Positions 22,701 to 37,700 of a DNA stretch of 64,000 bases are shown here, one piece after another. This DNA comes from Oscarella lobularis (lineage: Eukaryota; Porifera; Homoscleromorpha; Homosclerophorida; Oscarellidae), in NCBI RefSeq assembly GCF_947507565.1, contig NC_089184.1, positions 744,001-808,000 on the forward strand, in the 5' to 3' direction. A program made the translations under genes and the position numbers. How positions within the stretch are numbered: position 1 is the stretch's first letter; every line of letters starts with the position of its first letter. The notes under the pieces are model-generated. The model saw nothing but the letters and a program-made list of their open reading frames with translations, was not told where the DNA came from and ran no database searches.

Positions 22701-25700
22701 GAGCTCCGGCTGCTCGGCACGTTGCGACTGCTCATCAGAAAAGCCGTGAAATCCATGCACAAATTCGATGCCGGCGACAACGAACCGGACTGACAATTCG
22801 TACCAGTGAACGGAGAAACGGGTCCGGACTGCGACGACAAGGTCACGTTGACGACGTGAGTCCAGCCGAGAGTGCCGTCGTTGTCCGTGTAGTTAGCGGC
22901 AGCGGCGAATTTGAACTTAGCACCGGCTACTTGATAGAGAAATCGGTTTTGTGGAAGAATCAACGACGGAGCGTTGTCGTTTTCGTTTAGAATTCGAACC
23001 GATATCGTGGCGTCCGTCGATCGAGCCGGCTCGCCGAAGTCGGATAACGTCACGGCGAAGGTCAGCAGACGATCACCGCGATCGTAGTCGAGCGGAATCA
23101 GCAGAAAAACGTCGCCGTTTTCTGTCACGTTGAAAATCGTCGCGTTCGGAGATGCGAAAGCGATGCGTCCCGAGGGTCCGTCGTCGAGATCCGACGCTTC
23201 CAATGTCGCAAACGACCGATTCAACGCGTTCCAAGATTCGCTGAGCACTAAGGCACTCGTGTGCAGAACGGGAGCGTGATCGTTCTCGAACCAGATTCTC
23301 ACCGAGAGACGATACGGTCTAACGGACGCCAGTCCGCCCCCGTCGGTAGCCGTGACGGCGATATTGATGCGAAAGGGAAGCGTCTCAAAAGTTCGATTCG
23401 TCAGACTCACGACGCCCGACGAAGAGATGTTGAATCGGTCGTTGTCGACTGCGTAGGAAACGATCGTGTCGCTCGGAGATCCAGGAAAATCGCCGTCTCT
23501 TGCACGAGGCACGGTGAAGAATCCTTTTGGGCCGACTTCGATAAAGTCGGAAAATCTTAAGCGCACTTCTTCGCTGGCCGGGTCTTCGAAATACGGCGGC
23601 GCATTCGTGTCGATGACGAACACGACAACTCGCCACTCGAAGGAATGGGCTTCTTTTATCGATGCCGGACGATCGCGTACGAGAACGGTGAAGTTGTAAA
23701 CGGTGCCGGGACGATCGTTGAGCGTCTGATTCAATATCATACGACCGCTCGTCGGTGTCGGTATTGCGAACGGCAAATCGATGTCATCTTGAATATAGTA
23801 ATAAATCGAATCGTCGTCGTCGTCGTCGAACGCTTGAAGCACAAGGAGAGGCAGATCGGACGGCAGGCGATCCCACTCTACGAAAACACGACGCTCTGGC
23901 ACGGGTACGTGCGCCTCGTCTTCCACTTCTTTATCCCTGACGCCGGGTATGGGAGAATTATCATTGATGTTGGTCACGACGATTTTCACCGCGATTTCGT
24001 CCGAAGGCGTCGTCCATCTTCCCCCGTTGTCTCGAGCGCGGACGGAAAATACGAAAACGCGATCTTTCTTCTCGTAGTCGAGCCGTCTAGTGTTGAATAT
24101 CTCCCCCGTCGGAGTCACGATAAATGGAACCGGGACCGAAGAATTCATAGCGTAGTTACCTATCTCTCCATACACTCCGTCGTCGTCGTCGGTCGCTTCA
24201 AGTTGGAACAGCTTTGTCCTCGGCATTTCTTCCTCGACAGTTGTAATCGTAAGGGTCGATGTCGCAAAGCGCGGAGAAAACTCGTTCACGTTCACTACGA
24301 CGATCCAGATGAGCGTCTGGCTGGTTAAGCCGCCTCCGTCCGTCGCTATCAAATTGGCGGTAAATTGCCGCGTCGATTCGTAATCCATCATCGCAGCATT
24401 GGAAACGATTCCGATGCCAGTTTCGCGATCAAACGACAAAACGTCAATGAGGTCGCTTTGAGTGGAAAGAGAGAGAAGTCCGTTCGACCCGCTATCGACG
24501 TCACTAACGTCGACTCTCAATCGCAACGTCCAACGCGGCTTTCCTTCGTTGACCGACGAAAGATAAAACGATTGAAGGAATTCAGGCGATTCGTTCACGT
24601 CTTCGACGTTGACGATCACCGTCTGATACGAAACTAGTCCTCGTCGCTCTGCTCGAATAACGAACTCGTACTTCGTCTGCTTTTCGTAGTCGATACGTGC
24701 GATCAAACTCAGTCGACCTTCGGGGGTCAAATGAAACGCCGACGGTACGTCGTCACTGCGAACGATAGCGGGGAAAGCGGCTATCGGTGCGGCGATTCGG
24801 AACCAGTAAAGCTGAAATCCAGGCTGAGCGTCTTCGCGAACAGAGAGCTCCAAAGAAGGAGACGAAAATCTCGGTGGAAGATCGCGCTGTCGTACGATCG
24901 AAATCCTGATTTCTACTGGCTCGCTTTCGGCGCCTCCGCCGTCAGTCGCGACTAGATTGAACGCGAATACGATCGCTTCATTTGGCATTTTAGCCGTTGT
25001 GATAACGTGGCCCCGGTTGTTGACGGCAAAAGGAACGCTGACGTCCGCAGAATTTTCAATTCGGTACGTGACTGCATTGAAAGGCTCATCTCTGTCCTTA
25101 TCAAAGGCGGTGACGTTTATAACACTGCTTCCGCTCTCTGTCAATCGACCGATTTTTGCTTCGTAAATAGTAGAAGAAAACTCCGGAACGAAATCGTTAA
25201 CGTCGATAATGCGAACAGTGATGCCGGTGTCGGCACATAATCCGCCTCCGTCGCACGCTCGCGCGGCGAAACGATAAACGGAGTCGTCAGATTCTGCATC
25301 AAAGGAGCGAATCGCTTTGATTTCACCCGAATCTGATATGTGAAAAGGAACGTCGCTAGGACTGACCCGGTATTCCGCTATTTCGCCGAATCTCCCCTCG
25401 TCTTCGTCGTAAGCTTCGACCGTACCAATGACGACGTTAAAATCCGCGTTCTCGGATACGTTTATGACCGGTAGACTGTCGTAAAATTTCGGTCGATTAT
25501 CGTTGACGTTTTCAACGTCAATAAAAAAGGACGACGGCTCGTCGCACGTTAAATCCTCATCAGAAACGGTAACATTAAATCGGTAACTCTGCACCGACTC
25601 AAAATCGAGAGATTTCGTCAGAAATAATTCGCCACCGACGATGTCGAACACGCTTTCGTCATCGTGCAAAATAAACGATACGTTTGACGGCAAAGTCGCG

Positions 25701-28700
25701 TCTGTTTCGACGATTTCTATTTTCAACAGAGAAGCCGTCAGCGAGGTATTTTCCGGAACTTTCACGCGATACCGACGAAGCAGAGGACACGGAGCAACAT
25801 CGCGCACGTCGGTCACGTATACATAAAGATGAGCGCTGCTCGTCAAATTCGCCGAATCTTTGGCCTCGATGACAAATCTCCGTTCTCTTGGACCCTCTTC
25901 GTAGTCCAACTCCCTCGTGACGATCAGTTCGCCCGTCGTTTCGTTGACGGCGAACGCCGACGGCTTTTCGTCTGATTTCAAAAAGTAACGAACGGTCGAA
26001 AACGACGCCGAAGCGTCTCCGTCGACGGCGACGAATTGGTGAACGATCGCTCCGATAGGGGTGTTCTCCGAAACGGTCAAATTAAAAATCGGCTGAGTGA
26101 GAACGGGTTTCACGTCGTTCGTGTCTTCCACGCCGATCGTCACGTTTGCCGTAGCCAAATTGCCTCCGCCGTCAATAGCGACGACTTTCAATCGAAAAAC
26201 GGCCGGCGATGTTTCGTAATCGAGGCTCCGTTCCATATAGATTTTGCCCGACGTCTTGTTCAGGAGAAAAGGGCCGTCGCCCGCTTCCATTTCGTATCGA
26301 ACGGTCGAAAATCGTTCGCTTCCGTCGGCGTCGTTTGCCGAGACGACGAGACTCATGTCCATCGTGTTCTCCTTCACCATCATTTCATAAATTTCATTGG
26401 AAAAAATCGGTGCATGATCGTTGACGTCGATCGCGCGTACACGAACTCGGGCCGGCGTAGCCGACCTGTTTCCGTCGCTATCGTAGGCGTGGACAAGCAT
26501 CTCGTATTCCGTCGGGTCTCCCTCGAAATCCAAGGGTCGTGTGGTAACCAAAACGCCCGTTCTCGTTTCGATACGAAACGGCAACGGCGAGGTTTCATCG
26601 TTCGTGGCAATCGCGTAAGTAATTTCGAATTTTTGCGCTTGACTGTCGACGTCGGCGTCGGTTGCCGTCAGCGAGACGACAGTCGTTTCACCAGGCAAAT
26701 TCTCCTCCACGGAGGCGAAATAGGACGTCGGATTGAAAACGGGAAGATTATCGTTGACGCCAACTACGTCAACGACGACCGCAGCCGATCGTCGAGAGTG
26801 ACGTCTCTCATTCAAAACGCGAACGCGGAAACGAAAACTTTGACTAACCTCGTAGTCGACTTTCCGAGTCAAGAACAATTCTCCCTTCGAGTTGATTGTA
26901 AAGGGCACCCGGCCTTGCGATATGGTAAACGTGAGGACATCGTCGTCGTCGCCATCCGGATTGATAACGTTGAACGTCAGCAGAGGTAAAGACGGAAGCG
27001 TGTTTTCCACCACAGTCGCATCATAGCGACGACGTCCGAGAAATCGTGGCGGTTCGTCGTCGATGTTCTCCACAAATATGGTCACGTTCGCCGGTCGAGA
27101 ATCTTTTTCTCCGTCGCTGGCTATGACCTCAAGTCGTATGACTGATTCTGTCTCATAGTCCAGAGTCTTCTTCAGTATTAGAAAGCCATCTCGGTCCAAT
27201 TCAATTTTTTCGTGTTCGATTAATAGCTTGTAGATGATTTTGTCGTCTCTGTCTGCGTCTACGGCGCGAACTCGAAGTAAGGCTGCGTCCGGAAAGCCGG
27301 TTGCCGGTGCGGGAAAAGAATTTTCTTTGATCGCTGTTTCGTACAGTAATTGATCAAATTCGGGGCGAAATTCGTTCTTGCCTAATACAAGAACGTTGAC
27401 GGTGACAGGAACGATTGACTCGAGTCCGCCTTCGTCATACGCGTAAACTTTTACGGAGTAGAAATGTTCGTCTGACTCGTAATCGAAAGCTCTTCTGTTT
27501 GTCAAGATAGCCTTTCGAAAATTCTCGCTGTATGCTACTTTGAACAGAGATTCAAATTCGATGACTTCTACGCGAGAAATAGCGCTGTGATTAAACGCAT
27601 CGCTCTTTTCGGGTCGATCGTCATCGGCAATGAATAGTAGAACGTTTAGAGTTCCGGCCGGTTCCGTTTCCGCGATTGAAACGTTGTACGAGGTAGTTAA
27701 GAATCGCGGGCTATTGTCATTCACTCCTCTGACCGCAATACTGACGCTGGCATTCACCGGACTCGAGAAAACGCCGTCAAAAGCGGAGATAGACAACAGA
27801 AAGTTCGTCTCCTTTTCGTAGTCCAAAGAACGAAGCAGAAGAACTGCGCCTGACTCGGTAACCGCAAAAGGACTACCCGCATTGCCCTCCACGTGATAGT
27901 GCACGCTGTCGCCATCCGCGTCGGTGACAGACAGCAAGAAAACCGGATTCAGCGAATCCGGAGACGCGTTTTCGGCAATTTCAAGTTGAATCGTAGATAC
28001 GGAAAATTTCGGAGCATTGTCGTTGACGTTCAGTACCTTGACTACGACGCTAGCCGGTTTTCCCACTCGACCGCCTTGATCAATGGCAATAATTTCGAAC
28101 GAGATTGGATCAGGTGTACGCTCGTAGTCGAGCGACTTGGCAACCACAACGTCGCCTCTTTCCGTCACCAAAAACGAATTCGTTTCACTATCGCTGGAAA
28201 CATTTACGATTTCGTATCGCATGACCGAAGGTCCAGCATCGGCATCGGTTGCCGTCGCGTTTAGAATTGTCGTCCCGATAGGCACGTCTTCAAAAATTTC
28301 GCTAGACAGCGTAGGCGTCGTAAACACTGGCGCGAATTCATTAACCTCTTTAATCGAGATAGCGACCCCTGCTGTCGCCACCCGTCCTCCACCGTCGACA
28401 GCTTCGACCGCAAACGACCACAGCGTATCGCCGCTTTCATAGTCAAACGTCTCGGAGCTAAGAATTTCGCCAGTGAAGCGATTAATCGTAAACGGGACCG
28501 AATCGTCGACGAGGCGGTAAGAAATACGGCTGTAATTTTCTGACAAGTCGGCATCGTTCGCAGTCGCGACGACGACGACGAATCCCGGCTCGACGTTCTC
28601 GTACAGACTTCCCGAGTAAAAGGATGCCGTGAAATTCGGATCGTTATCGTTTTCGTCTTCCAAATTTACGATTATGAGAACGGTTCCGTTGCTTCCTGAC

Positions 28701-31700
28701 AAATCGCGAGCAGTGACGATGAAGACAAACATTTTCGGATCTGTTTCGTAGTCGAAAGGACGACGGTTGACTATTTTGTTTTCGTCGACAATTTCAAAAG
28801 GAACGTCTCCTTTTTCAACAATGTCATATGCGGCGGCCACCTCGCCTTCGCTGCTGACATTTAGACGAAGCCAATCCGGAGACGCTATAGAGTTCTCCTT
28901 CAAAGAAACGACGTAGCGTTCCGGAGAAAATTCGTTCGCGTTTTGAACGAAAATCGTCAACAGAGCCGGAGCGTCGAACTTTCCATCACTGACGTTAATA
29001 ATTATCTCATATATTGACTTCGTTTCGTAGTCTAAAGGTTCAATTAGGTAAATGTCCCCCTTTGATGTGACCTCGAACAAATTCGAATAATTCAATAGAT
29101 TATACGACAGTTTCTCACCGTCTGCGTCCATAGCGCGTACACTCAACAACGGAAGCATCGGCAATCGGTTTTCAACAACGTAGACGGAATAATTGTGACG
29201 AGGAAAGTAAGGCCGGTTATCGTTGACGTTGACAATGGTGATTCTGACGGTAGCCGGACGCGGCGAAACGAGCCCGCCGCCGTCAACAGCCTCCACGTCA
29301 AATTCGTAGAATTTTGAATCGCTTTCAAAGTCGAGTAGTTTTGTTGCAAAAATACTGCCGTCGTTGGAAAGCGTGAAAGGTGGGAGGACGTCGGTGAGGG
29401 GCACCACGTAGTAGTCTGTAACTTTACCGAACATAAACCCGCCATCCAAATCGTTTGCTTTTATTCTTCCAACGGGTATTGACAAATTTGATTGATTTTC
29501 TTCTATGGAATATTCGTAGGTCGCCTTCAGAAACGAGGGAGAGTGTTCGTTTACATCCAATAAGCGAACCAATATTTCAGCCGTCCCGAAACGTCCTCCT
29601 GCATCACGAACTGCTACAGTTAAATTCCACAGCCGAATGCCTGACTCGAAATCAAAAATTTTGGAGTTGGCTAGAACGCCACTGTTTGACAAGAAAAAAT
29701 GCTGGCTCGGATAGACCAAAGTAAACGTCAAATTTGCGCTGGAGGAGCACGTGGGCGATCGATCTCTATCGCTAGCTGACAGCTGCCAAGTCCGTTGCGA
29801 ATTCTCGTTCAGCTCGAAGTTGTATCTAGGAAGAGAAAATTCGGGGATAAACTCGTTGACGTCGACCATTTCAATTTCTATTCGAGCCGGCTTTGCGGAA
29901 GTCATTCCTCCCCCATCGCGTGCAAGGAGAGTTAAAGCGAATCGGCAAGGATCTCGCTCATAATCCAACGACCTCGAATTGGTTATAAACGCCGCGTCGT
30001 CGGCAACCTGGACGACGAACGGCACATCGAGTTCGACAATTTCAAAGGTCAACTTCCCGTTTGATCCGACGTCGGGGTCAGTGGCGCTGACGGCGATTTT
30101 TAGCGATCCCTTTGGAGCGTTTTCAAGAACTCTTCTGTCGTATGAACTTTTCACGAAATGAGGAGCATCGTTGACGTCGACCACGTTAATGACAATCTGC
30201 GCTCTTTTTTGAGACGTGTGAACGCCGTCACTTACGTCGGCAAGCAAAACGTGTCGAGACCGATTATTGAAGTCCAACTCTCGGATGACGAACAATTGCC
30301 CGTCGGCAGTAAGTTTGAAAAACGAATCCACGTGGGCGAGTGCAAACGACAAGGTATCAATATCTCCGTCAGGATCGACAGCATGCAGACGAAGAATTGG
30401 ATTGGACGAAATAATTTTCTCTGGAACGAACATCTCGAATCTCGTCTGATTAAATGCCGGAGCGTTGTCGTTGACATTCACAATGTGCAAGACTAGTTCG
30501 AGAGGTCGACGTGACCGCAATCCCCCGCCATCTAGAGCGTAAACGCTACGAGTTATTGTCTTTTCGCGCTTCTCGTAGTCAAAAGATTTTAATACGTGCA
30601 CCGTGCCCTTTGGAGTGACGACGATAAGTCGGTCGTTCGGTTCAACTGCGTAGCGCACGACTCGTCCAAACTTTCCCGCGTCGTCGTCGTAAGCAATCAG
30701 CGTCGTCAAATCGAGGTGTCTCGAGCCTTCGTTGACGTCAAATTCGAGTTTTTCCCTCTTGAAGTAGGGTCGATTGTCGTTTTGATCTATAAGGCGCAAG
30801 ACGACGGTCGTTTGTAGCGGACACGCCACGTTTCCGTCTAGCACGGAGACAGACAGGTGAACTTTTCTTCCCAACTCGTAGTCAAGGGGCTCTTTTAGAA
30901 ATAGCGCTCCGTCGCTTCGTACGTGGATGACGGGACTCGTTTTGAATACGATTTGGCCAGAAGAATCGGAGGATATTCTCATCTTAATTGTCATCAAAGG
31001 ATACGGTGGAACAGAGTTTTCCGTCACAGTCGCCTTCAGTAGCCTCTCTTGCGGACAAGACGGAGTATCGTGAACGTCAATGACTCGTACGTCAACAACG
31101 GTAATTCCCGTGCGATTTCCACCATCGGTTGCAGCGACAGTGAACGTAAAATTCGTAAAAGACTCGTAGTCTAGTCGTCGTCGAAGCCTGACGGTCCCAG
31201 AAAGAGCGTCAACCGAAACGGGTAGCACCTCAGAACTTTCTATAATGTAATAACGAAGAGACGATGAGCCGAATAGAGGGCTTACGTCTCCATCGGTAGC
31301 GGTCACATTCAGTATCGCCGTTCCGTTCACCACGTCCTCAGAAACGTTTACGCGATAGATGAAAGAGTCAAAAACGGGTGAATGATCGTTCTCGTCTTCG
31401 ACGCTTATTAGAAGTTGAGACGGAAGAGATTTCAATCCTCCTTCGTCGCTCGCGACGACGAAAACGCTGAACGCCTTCGGATCGGTTTCGTAATCGAAAC
31501 TTCGCTTGAGATACACTCGGCCTGTCACTCTATTTATCTCGACGACTTCGTGCGTAGGAACGATGGAAAAATTTGTCCCGTTACCATCTGAGTCGCGGTC
31601 AGGATCAGTGGCAAAAATTCGCAATTCCAAATCTCCTATATAGTTTTCCGGTACGGCTACGGCGCGCGGCGGAGTCACTATGGGAGGAAATTCGTTTTCG

Positions 31701-34700
31701 TCTGTAAGCTTAATCACAATCGTCGCCGGTCGCTCAGATCTCAAACCCGCTGGACCATAGGCAATAACTTCGAGGTGAAATTCTGAATCGTCGGCTTCCG
31801 CGTTTAATTCCCTCTTGGTCGAAACGATCCCGTTGGACGTCAAGTTGTCTGTCTGTATCGAGAAAATCGACTGGTTTCCCCGCGTGATTTCGTAAGTCAC
31901 CAACAGTTTAGTCGGATTGTCGCGATCAAAAGTGCGAAGTCTGTAAGTCCAACTTCCAGGACTGATATTCTCCGCTATTTCTGTATAATGATTTAATTTT
32001 CTGAATTCCGGAGGGAAGAGATTTATTTCCTCGAAAATCGCTTGAATTTCTGCTTCAAAGGGACACGACAGATTTCCATCAGTTGCCAAAACTCTCAGCA
32101 CTTCAACGCGAGGAGGCCCAGAAAAATTCGCCAGCCGAACTTCAAAGCGATCATTAATCAAAAAATCCCGAGAAGAGGAGACGAAGTATATTTTCAAATT
32201 CTCGGTGTACCCGTCCGGATCATCAATGCGAAGTCTCAGAAGAACGTCATCTGCAGACACCGTCCAGTTGACCGCAAAAACGTAACTCGAGCGAGACGGA
32301 CAAGGAGGAACATCGTTCACATCTGTGACGTTAATGACAACCAACGCAGTAGCATTCCGTAAGCCGTTGTCTTTAGCACTTACAACGATGCTGTAGTCTT
32401 TCTGGGTTTCGTAGTCGAGACTCTTCGCTAGTGATATCCAACCGGTTCTTGGGTCGACGATGAAGGGAGAACCGGTTTCGTTAAGAATAGAGTACGTCAG
32501 TGAATTGAATTCGGGACTCAAATCGCCGTCAAAGGCTTCCAGCTCCAAAATCATCGTTCCCACGTGAGCGGATTCGGCGACAGACGCGTCGTAGCGACTT
32601 GGACGAAAAATAGGCGAATTATCGTTCTGATCCAGGAGAGCCACTATCAGACGAGAAGTCGCAACACGAGATGACTTGACATACGCCGTCAAAGTCAAGT
32701 TGAAAAGAGTAATACCCTGTTCGTAGTCAAGACCGCTTCCTCTGATTTCTCCAACGCTGGGATCAATTACAAAGCGAGATGATTGCCCGCCTTCTAAACC
32801 ATAGACGAGAGACTTGTCCGTCGACACCGTTCCAGAAAGCCGGTTAATGATTCTCACACGAAGGAGTGGAGTTTCTGTGTTTTCCTCCACTTCGACGAAG
32901 TATTCAGGCAACTCGAAGGAAAATTCCACCGGTTCTTTACGAGCTATCGTCACTAAAGCAGGAGACGCCGACCTCAAGCCGCCGCCGTCGTAAGCGTCGA
33001 TCGTGAGATTTTGAGAACGATACGTAAGCCAGGTAATAGGAACGACGTTCGTCACGACACCGAATCCCGAGTCGGGATCGACGCCAACGGAAAACGGCGT
33101 CCCTGATTCTCGTATTTCGTAGCGTACAACGTCGCCGAAATTTCCCTCGTCAAAATAACCAGAAATTTCCTCTGCGCCAGAATTGACTAGCCCCGCTTCG
33201 GTCTCGCTCTTGACGCCATCGAGATCATTGTCGGTGGCAATCACAGTGATTTCGAGTTCGAAAGCGCTCAGATTGCTCGAGATTGCGGCCGAATAAAACG
33301 TGGGATCAAAGCTGGGTCGATTGTCATTCACGTTCTCCACCACGATCGTTACAGTAGCGGGCAAATTTGACGTGAAAGTGCCGTCACTCACGAACACGTT
33401 CAGCTCAACGATCTGGCGAGATTCATAGTCCAAAGGACGATAAAGAAAAACCTCGCCTTGCTCAGTTACCCTCGCAGGTGCAGAGTCATTGTGCAGGATA
33501 AATTGGAAATCAGTCAAGTTGCCGTCGTCGTCGGTTACAGCCAGCGCGGCGAGCGGTTCCTTGGAAACGACGTTTTCCGTCACTTTCGCGGAGTAGCTAC
33601 GTTTTTCGAAACGGGGCGGATTGTCGTTCGCGTTTTGAACCTTTACGATGACAAGAGCCGGCTGACGACTCCGCCAAACGCCGTCAAAAGCCGAAATTAG
33701 TATTTCGTGTCTCGGCACCATTTCAAAATCCAGACTTTGGCGCAATATAACCTGCCCGTCCCTCGAGACAAGAAACAGGTCTTCCGGCACTTTCACAGAC
33801 TCGTAAACAACGTCGTCGTCCTGGTCATCGTCAATCGCTTTGACCGTCGCTATAGTAAGGCCCTGATTTGAAGAGGCGTTTTGGGCAAGAGGAAAAGTGT
33901 TTTCTATTATTTCCACTATGATTAGCGTGTCAAGAAACCGAGGCCGATTGTCGTTAACGTCTGTGACGAGAATTTGGACGGTAGCTGTATCTCTCTCTCC
34001 TTCGCCGTCTCGAGCAACTACGTTCATTTGAAACGATTTCATCGTCTCGTAATCAAGAGATTGGGAAACGGAAACGTCGCCGTTCAACGGATTTATGACG
34101 AAGAACGCTGGAGACGCCACAAATTCGTACGTAATAGTGCCATAGAGTGTGCCGCCATCGGCATCGGCCGCCGATACGCTTCCGACTACCGTTCCTTTTG
34201 CAGTAGACTCGGGAACGCTCCACTTGTACGATGTCCTAGCGAACTTTGGCGAATGCTCATTGACATCTGTTACTACGACAATCGCAAAAGCCGTCGTCCT
34301 GAACCCTTCGTCGTCTTCGGCGATTATAGTCACGTTGAAAAAGTGGGGATCGCTTTCATAGTCAAAAGAGTATCTATTTCGAAGGTGACCCGTCGAATCG
34401 ATACTGAATACGTCCGAATGAGTTTCGAGTTGGTAGCTTACATGACGACGGCCGTTGCTAGCCTGAACGGAGACCGCGAAGTTGTCTCCTTCTGCAACGC
34501 GGATTTCTGTAGGAGAGTGTGACTGCGGTGAGCTTTGTCTCATTATTGTTAAAAAAATCAGAACCGTGGCGTTTTTCTTCCACGGTCCGTTGTCGATAGC
34601 CGCCACCGTCAAATTGAGAAGAGACGACTGACGAAAAACGTCGCCTACCCGAGTTACGATGAATAGCTGCCCCGATTGACTGTCAATAGAAAAAAAAGAT

Positions 34701-37700
34701 CGACCCGATCCGCCTAAGATGACGTACCGAACTTTTTGCTCCAAATCACCGTCAAAGGCAATTAGAGGATTTCCCACGGGGTCACCAGGACTACTATTTA
34801 CATCAACTTCGATTTCCAATAGAGGAGACGTAAACGATGGAGTGCTTTCTACTTCCAGAAACATCGTGTTTGAAACGATTGCTGTCCCTTGCGTTTGATT
34901 CCTCGTCGCAACTTCACAGTGGTACGTTCCTTCATTAGCCTGGACAACGCGAGAGCGAAACCACTCCCGGACGCTGAAAGACGTCTTTACCAGTCTCTCG
35001 TCTCTGTACCATTTGACGACAGCGTCGGTCGCGATTTCTGGGCAAACGGGACAGACTAAATTTGCAGATGAACCTTCGTCAACGACAATGTCTTCCAGAA
35101 TATCGGTGAATGCCAAAGCATTGGAACTGCAAGACCTAACAACTAAAGAAATACTCTTCGACGTTACTCCGCCGGCTTCCGTTTCAACTCTGTACGCGTA
35201 GTTCCCCTCACTCGCACTGGTAACATTGGTGATTCTCAGTGTCTTATTAACTTCGCCTTTCATAGGATTTCCGTCAAGAAACCACTGATAGACGGCCAGC
35301 TGTCCTCCAGTATCCGCTTCAGCGAAAAGATTAACAGACGTACCAGGGGCGACCACCAGAGTATTGGGGTAGAAAAATTCGGGAGGAAGAACAGGCAAAA
35401 CTACACAAGAATCGGAGTAAGCATTAGACAATCAAGTAGAAACGTTACCTTTGCAGTCGTCCAGAGAATCCACGCCCGACGTCATTACACAGGATTTGGC
35501 CTTTTTAGCCATCTCCTTTACGTCGACTGACCAGGGTAAAAACGGTTGAAGCTCCACTCCTTCAAAATTTCGGAGCCCGTACACGTGATCTGCCCAAAAG
35601 TTCCTCTCCGCCCGCAGTAGACGTCCATTTTGCGACGGAGAGCGAACTTCCAACCGAGCTCCGTGGCCAAAATTATTCTGCTTGATACTGTGAGTGTATT
35701 TCTCAGAAGGAAGCTTAAAAACTAAGCGGGTGTCGTCTTCGAATTGATTGCCGTGTAGAACCAGGGACCTCACCTTGACGACGTCAATCGACACAGCGCA
35801 GTCTACGAAAGTATTTCCTTCAATTAAAACTTTGCCTCCTGTCGCCAGAGAGATGGCCACATCCGCGCCAACAAATTTTGACGAGACGATCACAGTTCCT
35901 GTCGATTGTTTTATACTGAACGCAGGAGCTGAGCCCCAATAAGCAGATACATCCAAATCCTGTAGGGTGACATGAGAGGCGTTATGTCCAACAGTGAGTA
36001 GAGGACCACTTTCATTTGCAAAGGATCTTCGTAGAACAAGGTCAGCCACTAAGCAATTGCTGCGCTGAATATGCAGCTGCGATCTCACGATTGGTCTGTT
36101 TTTACCGACGAGACGAAGAGTTTGAGATATAGTTATCTTTCCTTCACTGTCATAGTCTCCTTCAGTTATAAGAATCGTGTCCCACGAACGAGCAGTGTTC
36201 ACCGCATCTCCGAGAGTCTCGAAATCTACTGAATAGAAACTGAGCGATATCGTCCGGTCAATGCAGTAACCAGAGTTTTCAGGAGAAGAATCGGCTTTTG
36301 ATAGCGCTAGTTCGTACTTCAAGTCGGTCGTTGCGCGGTGATTCACAGAAAAGTCAGCGTTATATATGACAGCTTCAATCGCGCTTTCGGGAAACCAATA
36401 ATTGCCGGCTGCTGACTTGATATTCATTGCTCCGAGCAAACGAGAACTTAGCGTGACGGCAACGTCGTAAAATGCGTTGCCGCTCATTTCGAATTCGCCT
36501 CGTTCGAAATTCTGAAGGGCCAATGCATGCCGACAATACTCCACGCGGTTTCCACTGAAGTTCAGATAGCTGAAAAATGACGCATTGACGCCAACGCGAC
36601 AGTTTCTGAAGACTGACCGCCGAACGTCAACGTTGCCTCCGCCAGCCACGGTTTTCAATCCAGTTGCCCATCCGTGAAATTGGACACCGCACAACGACAG
36701 GGAAGAGTCAAACGCTTCGGCTTCAACTCGAATGGCGACGTCATCGCTTCCAAACAAAAACATATCGGCCAACTTGAAACGTCCCCGTTCGCCTTTCAAT
36801 GTAATCGCAGCTCCGGACGAAGTGAACATCTTTATTCCTCGTATCGAAACGCTTCCAGTCGCCTCAACAACAAACCGTCCGTGAAACTCCGTTCGATTCG
36901 AATTCCCCACCAACGACAGGTTCTTCCGAATCACCAAGACCTCTTCTCGATAAACGCCGGACTGAAGACGAAGCGTCGCTCCTTCGAGAGCCATGTCAAC
37001 GGCGTAACGAAGCGCGCCGCGGCGCACAATTAGCCGTCTCCCAATCCAACGCTTGTCGCATTCGACACTTGTAGTCAAGTGCTGAACTGAAGGGAAAGGA
37101 GTAGCGTCAGGCAACGACGTCAAAGCCGGTTCAACGAGAAATCCTTGCTCCATATCAGGACCTGGATAGACATCTCCTTCCGACCAATAGGTTGAGGCGA
37201 CGGATGCGTTCGCTTCGCCCCAGAAATTCTCTCTTGCATCAATTCTATAGCCCTCTTTCTGGGATTGAAGAAGACGTCGAAGAGCATAGCGGTTACGCGC
37301 AAAGACGTTCCCGCGGATCACGACATTGTGCGAAGAGCCTCGTTCATCCGATACGTCAAGAGCAAATTGGTTCATTCTGAAAACGTTATTGGTGATCGTC
37401 AGATTTGCCGCACTATCGACACCTAAAGCTCGATTGTTGCTTTCAAAGACGTTGTTCGTTATGACGATATTTTGACTTCGTCCGGTCAAGTCAATTGCCT
37501 CGTGCCACGACGTAAACAACGTGTTGGAAATTCTCAGTGATTTTGCCTCGGCTGAGAACGCGATGCCGGCGCTATTGTTCAGTCCCAGACGATAATACGG
37601 TCCATTGAACACGCAATTCAATATCTGCACTCGATGATCATTAATCTCTAGTCCACGTTGATGAAGAGAAGCATAGAACGTGAAGCCCTCCAAAGAGACG

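Noticed and set aside
23645-24328. Plus-strand frame of 227 codons inside the cadherin exon (also 26036-26989, 317 codons)
   Set aside because: Antisense shadows of the repetitive cadherin coding strand; no family resemblance and Arg/Asp/Val-biased composition.
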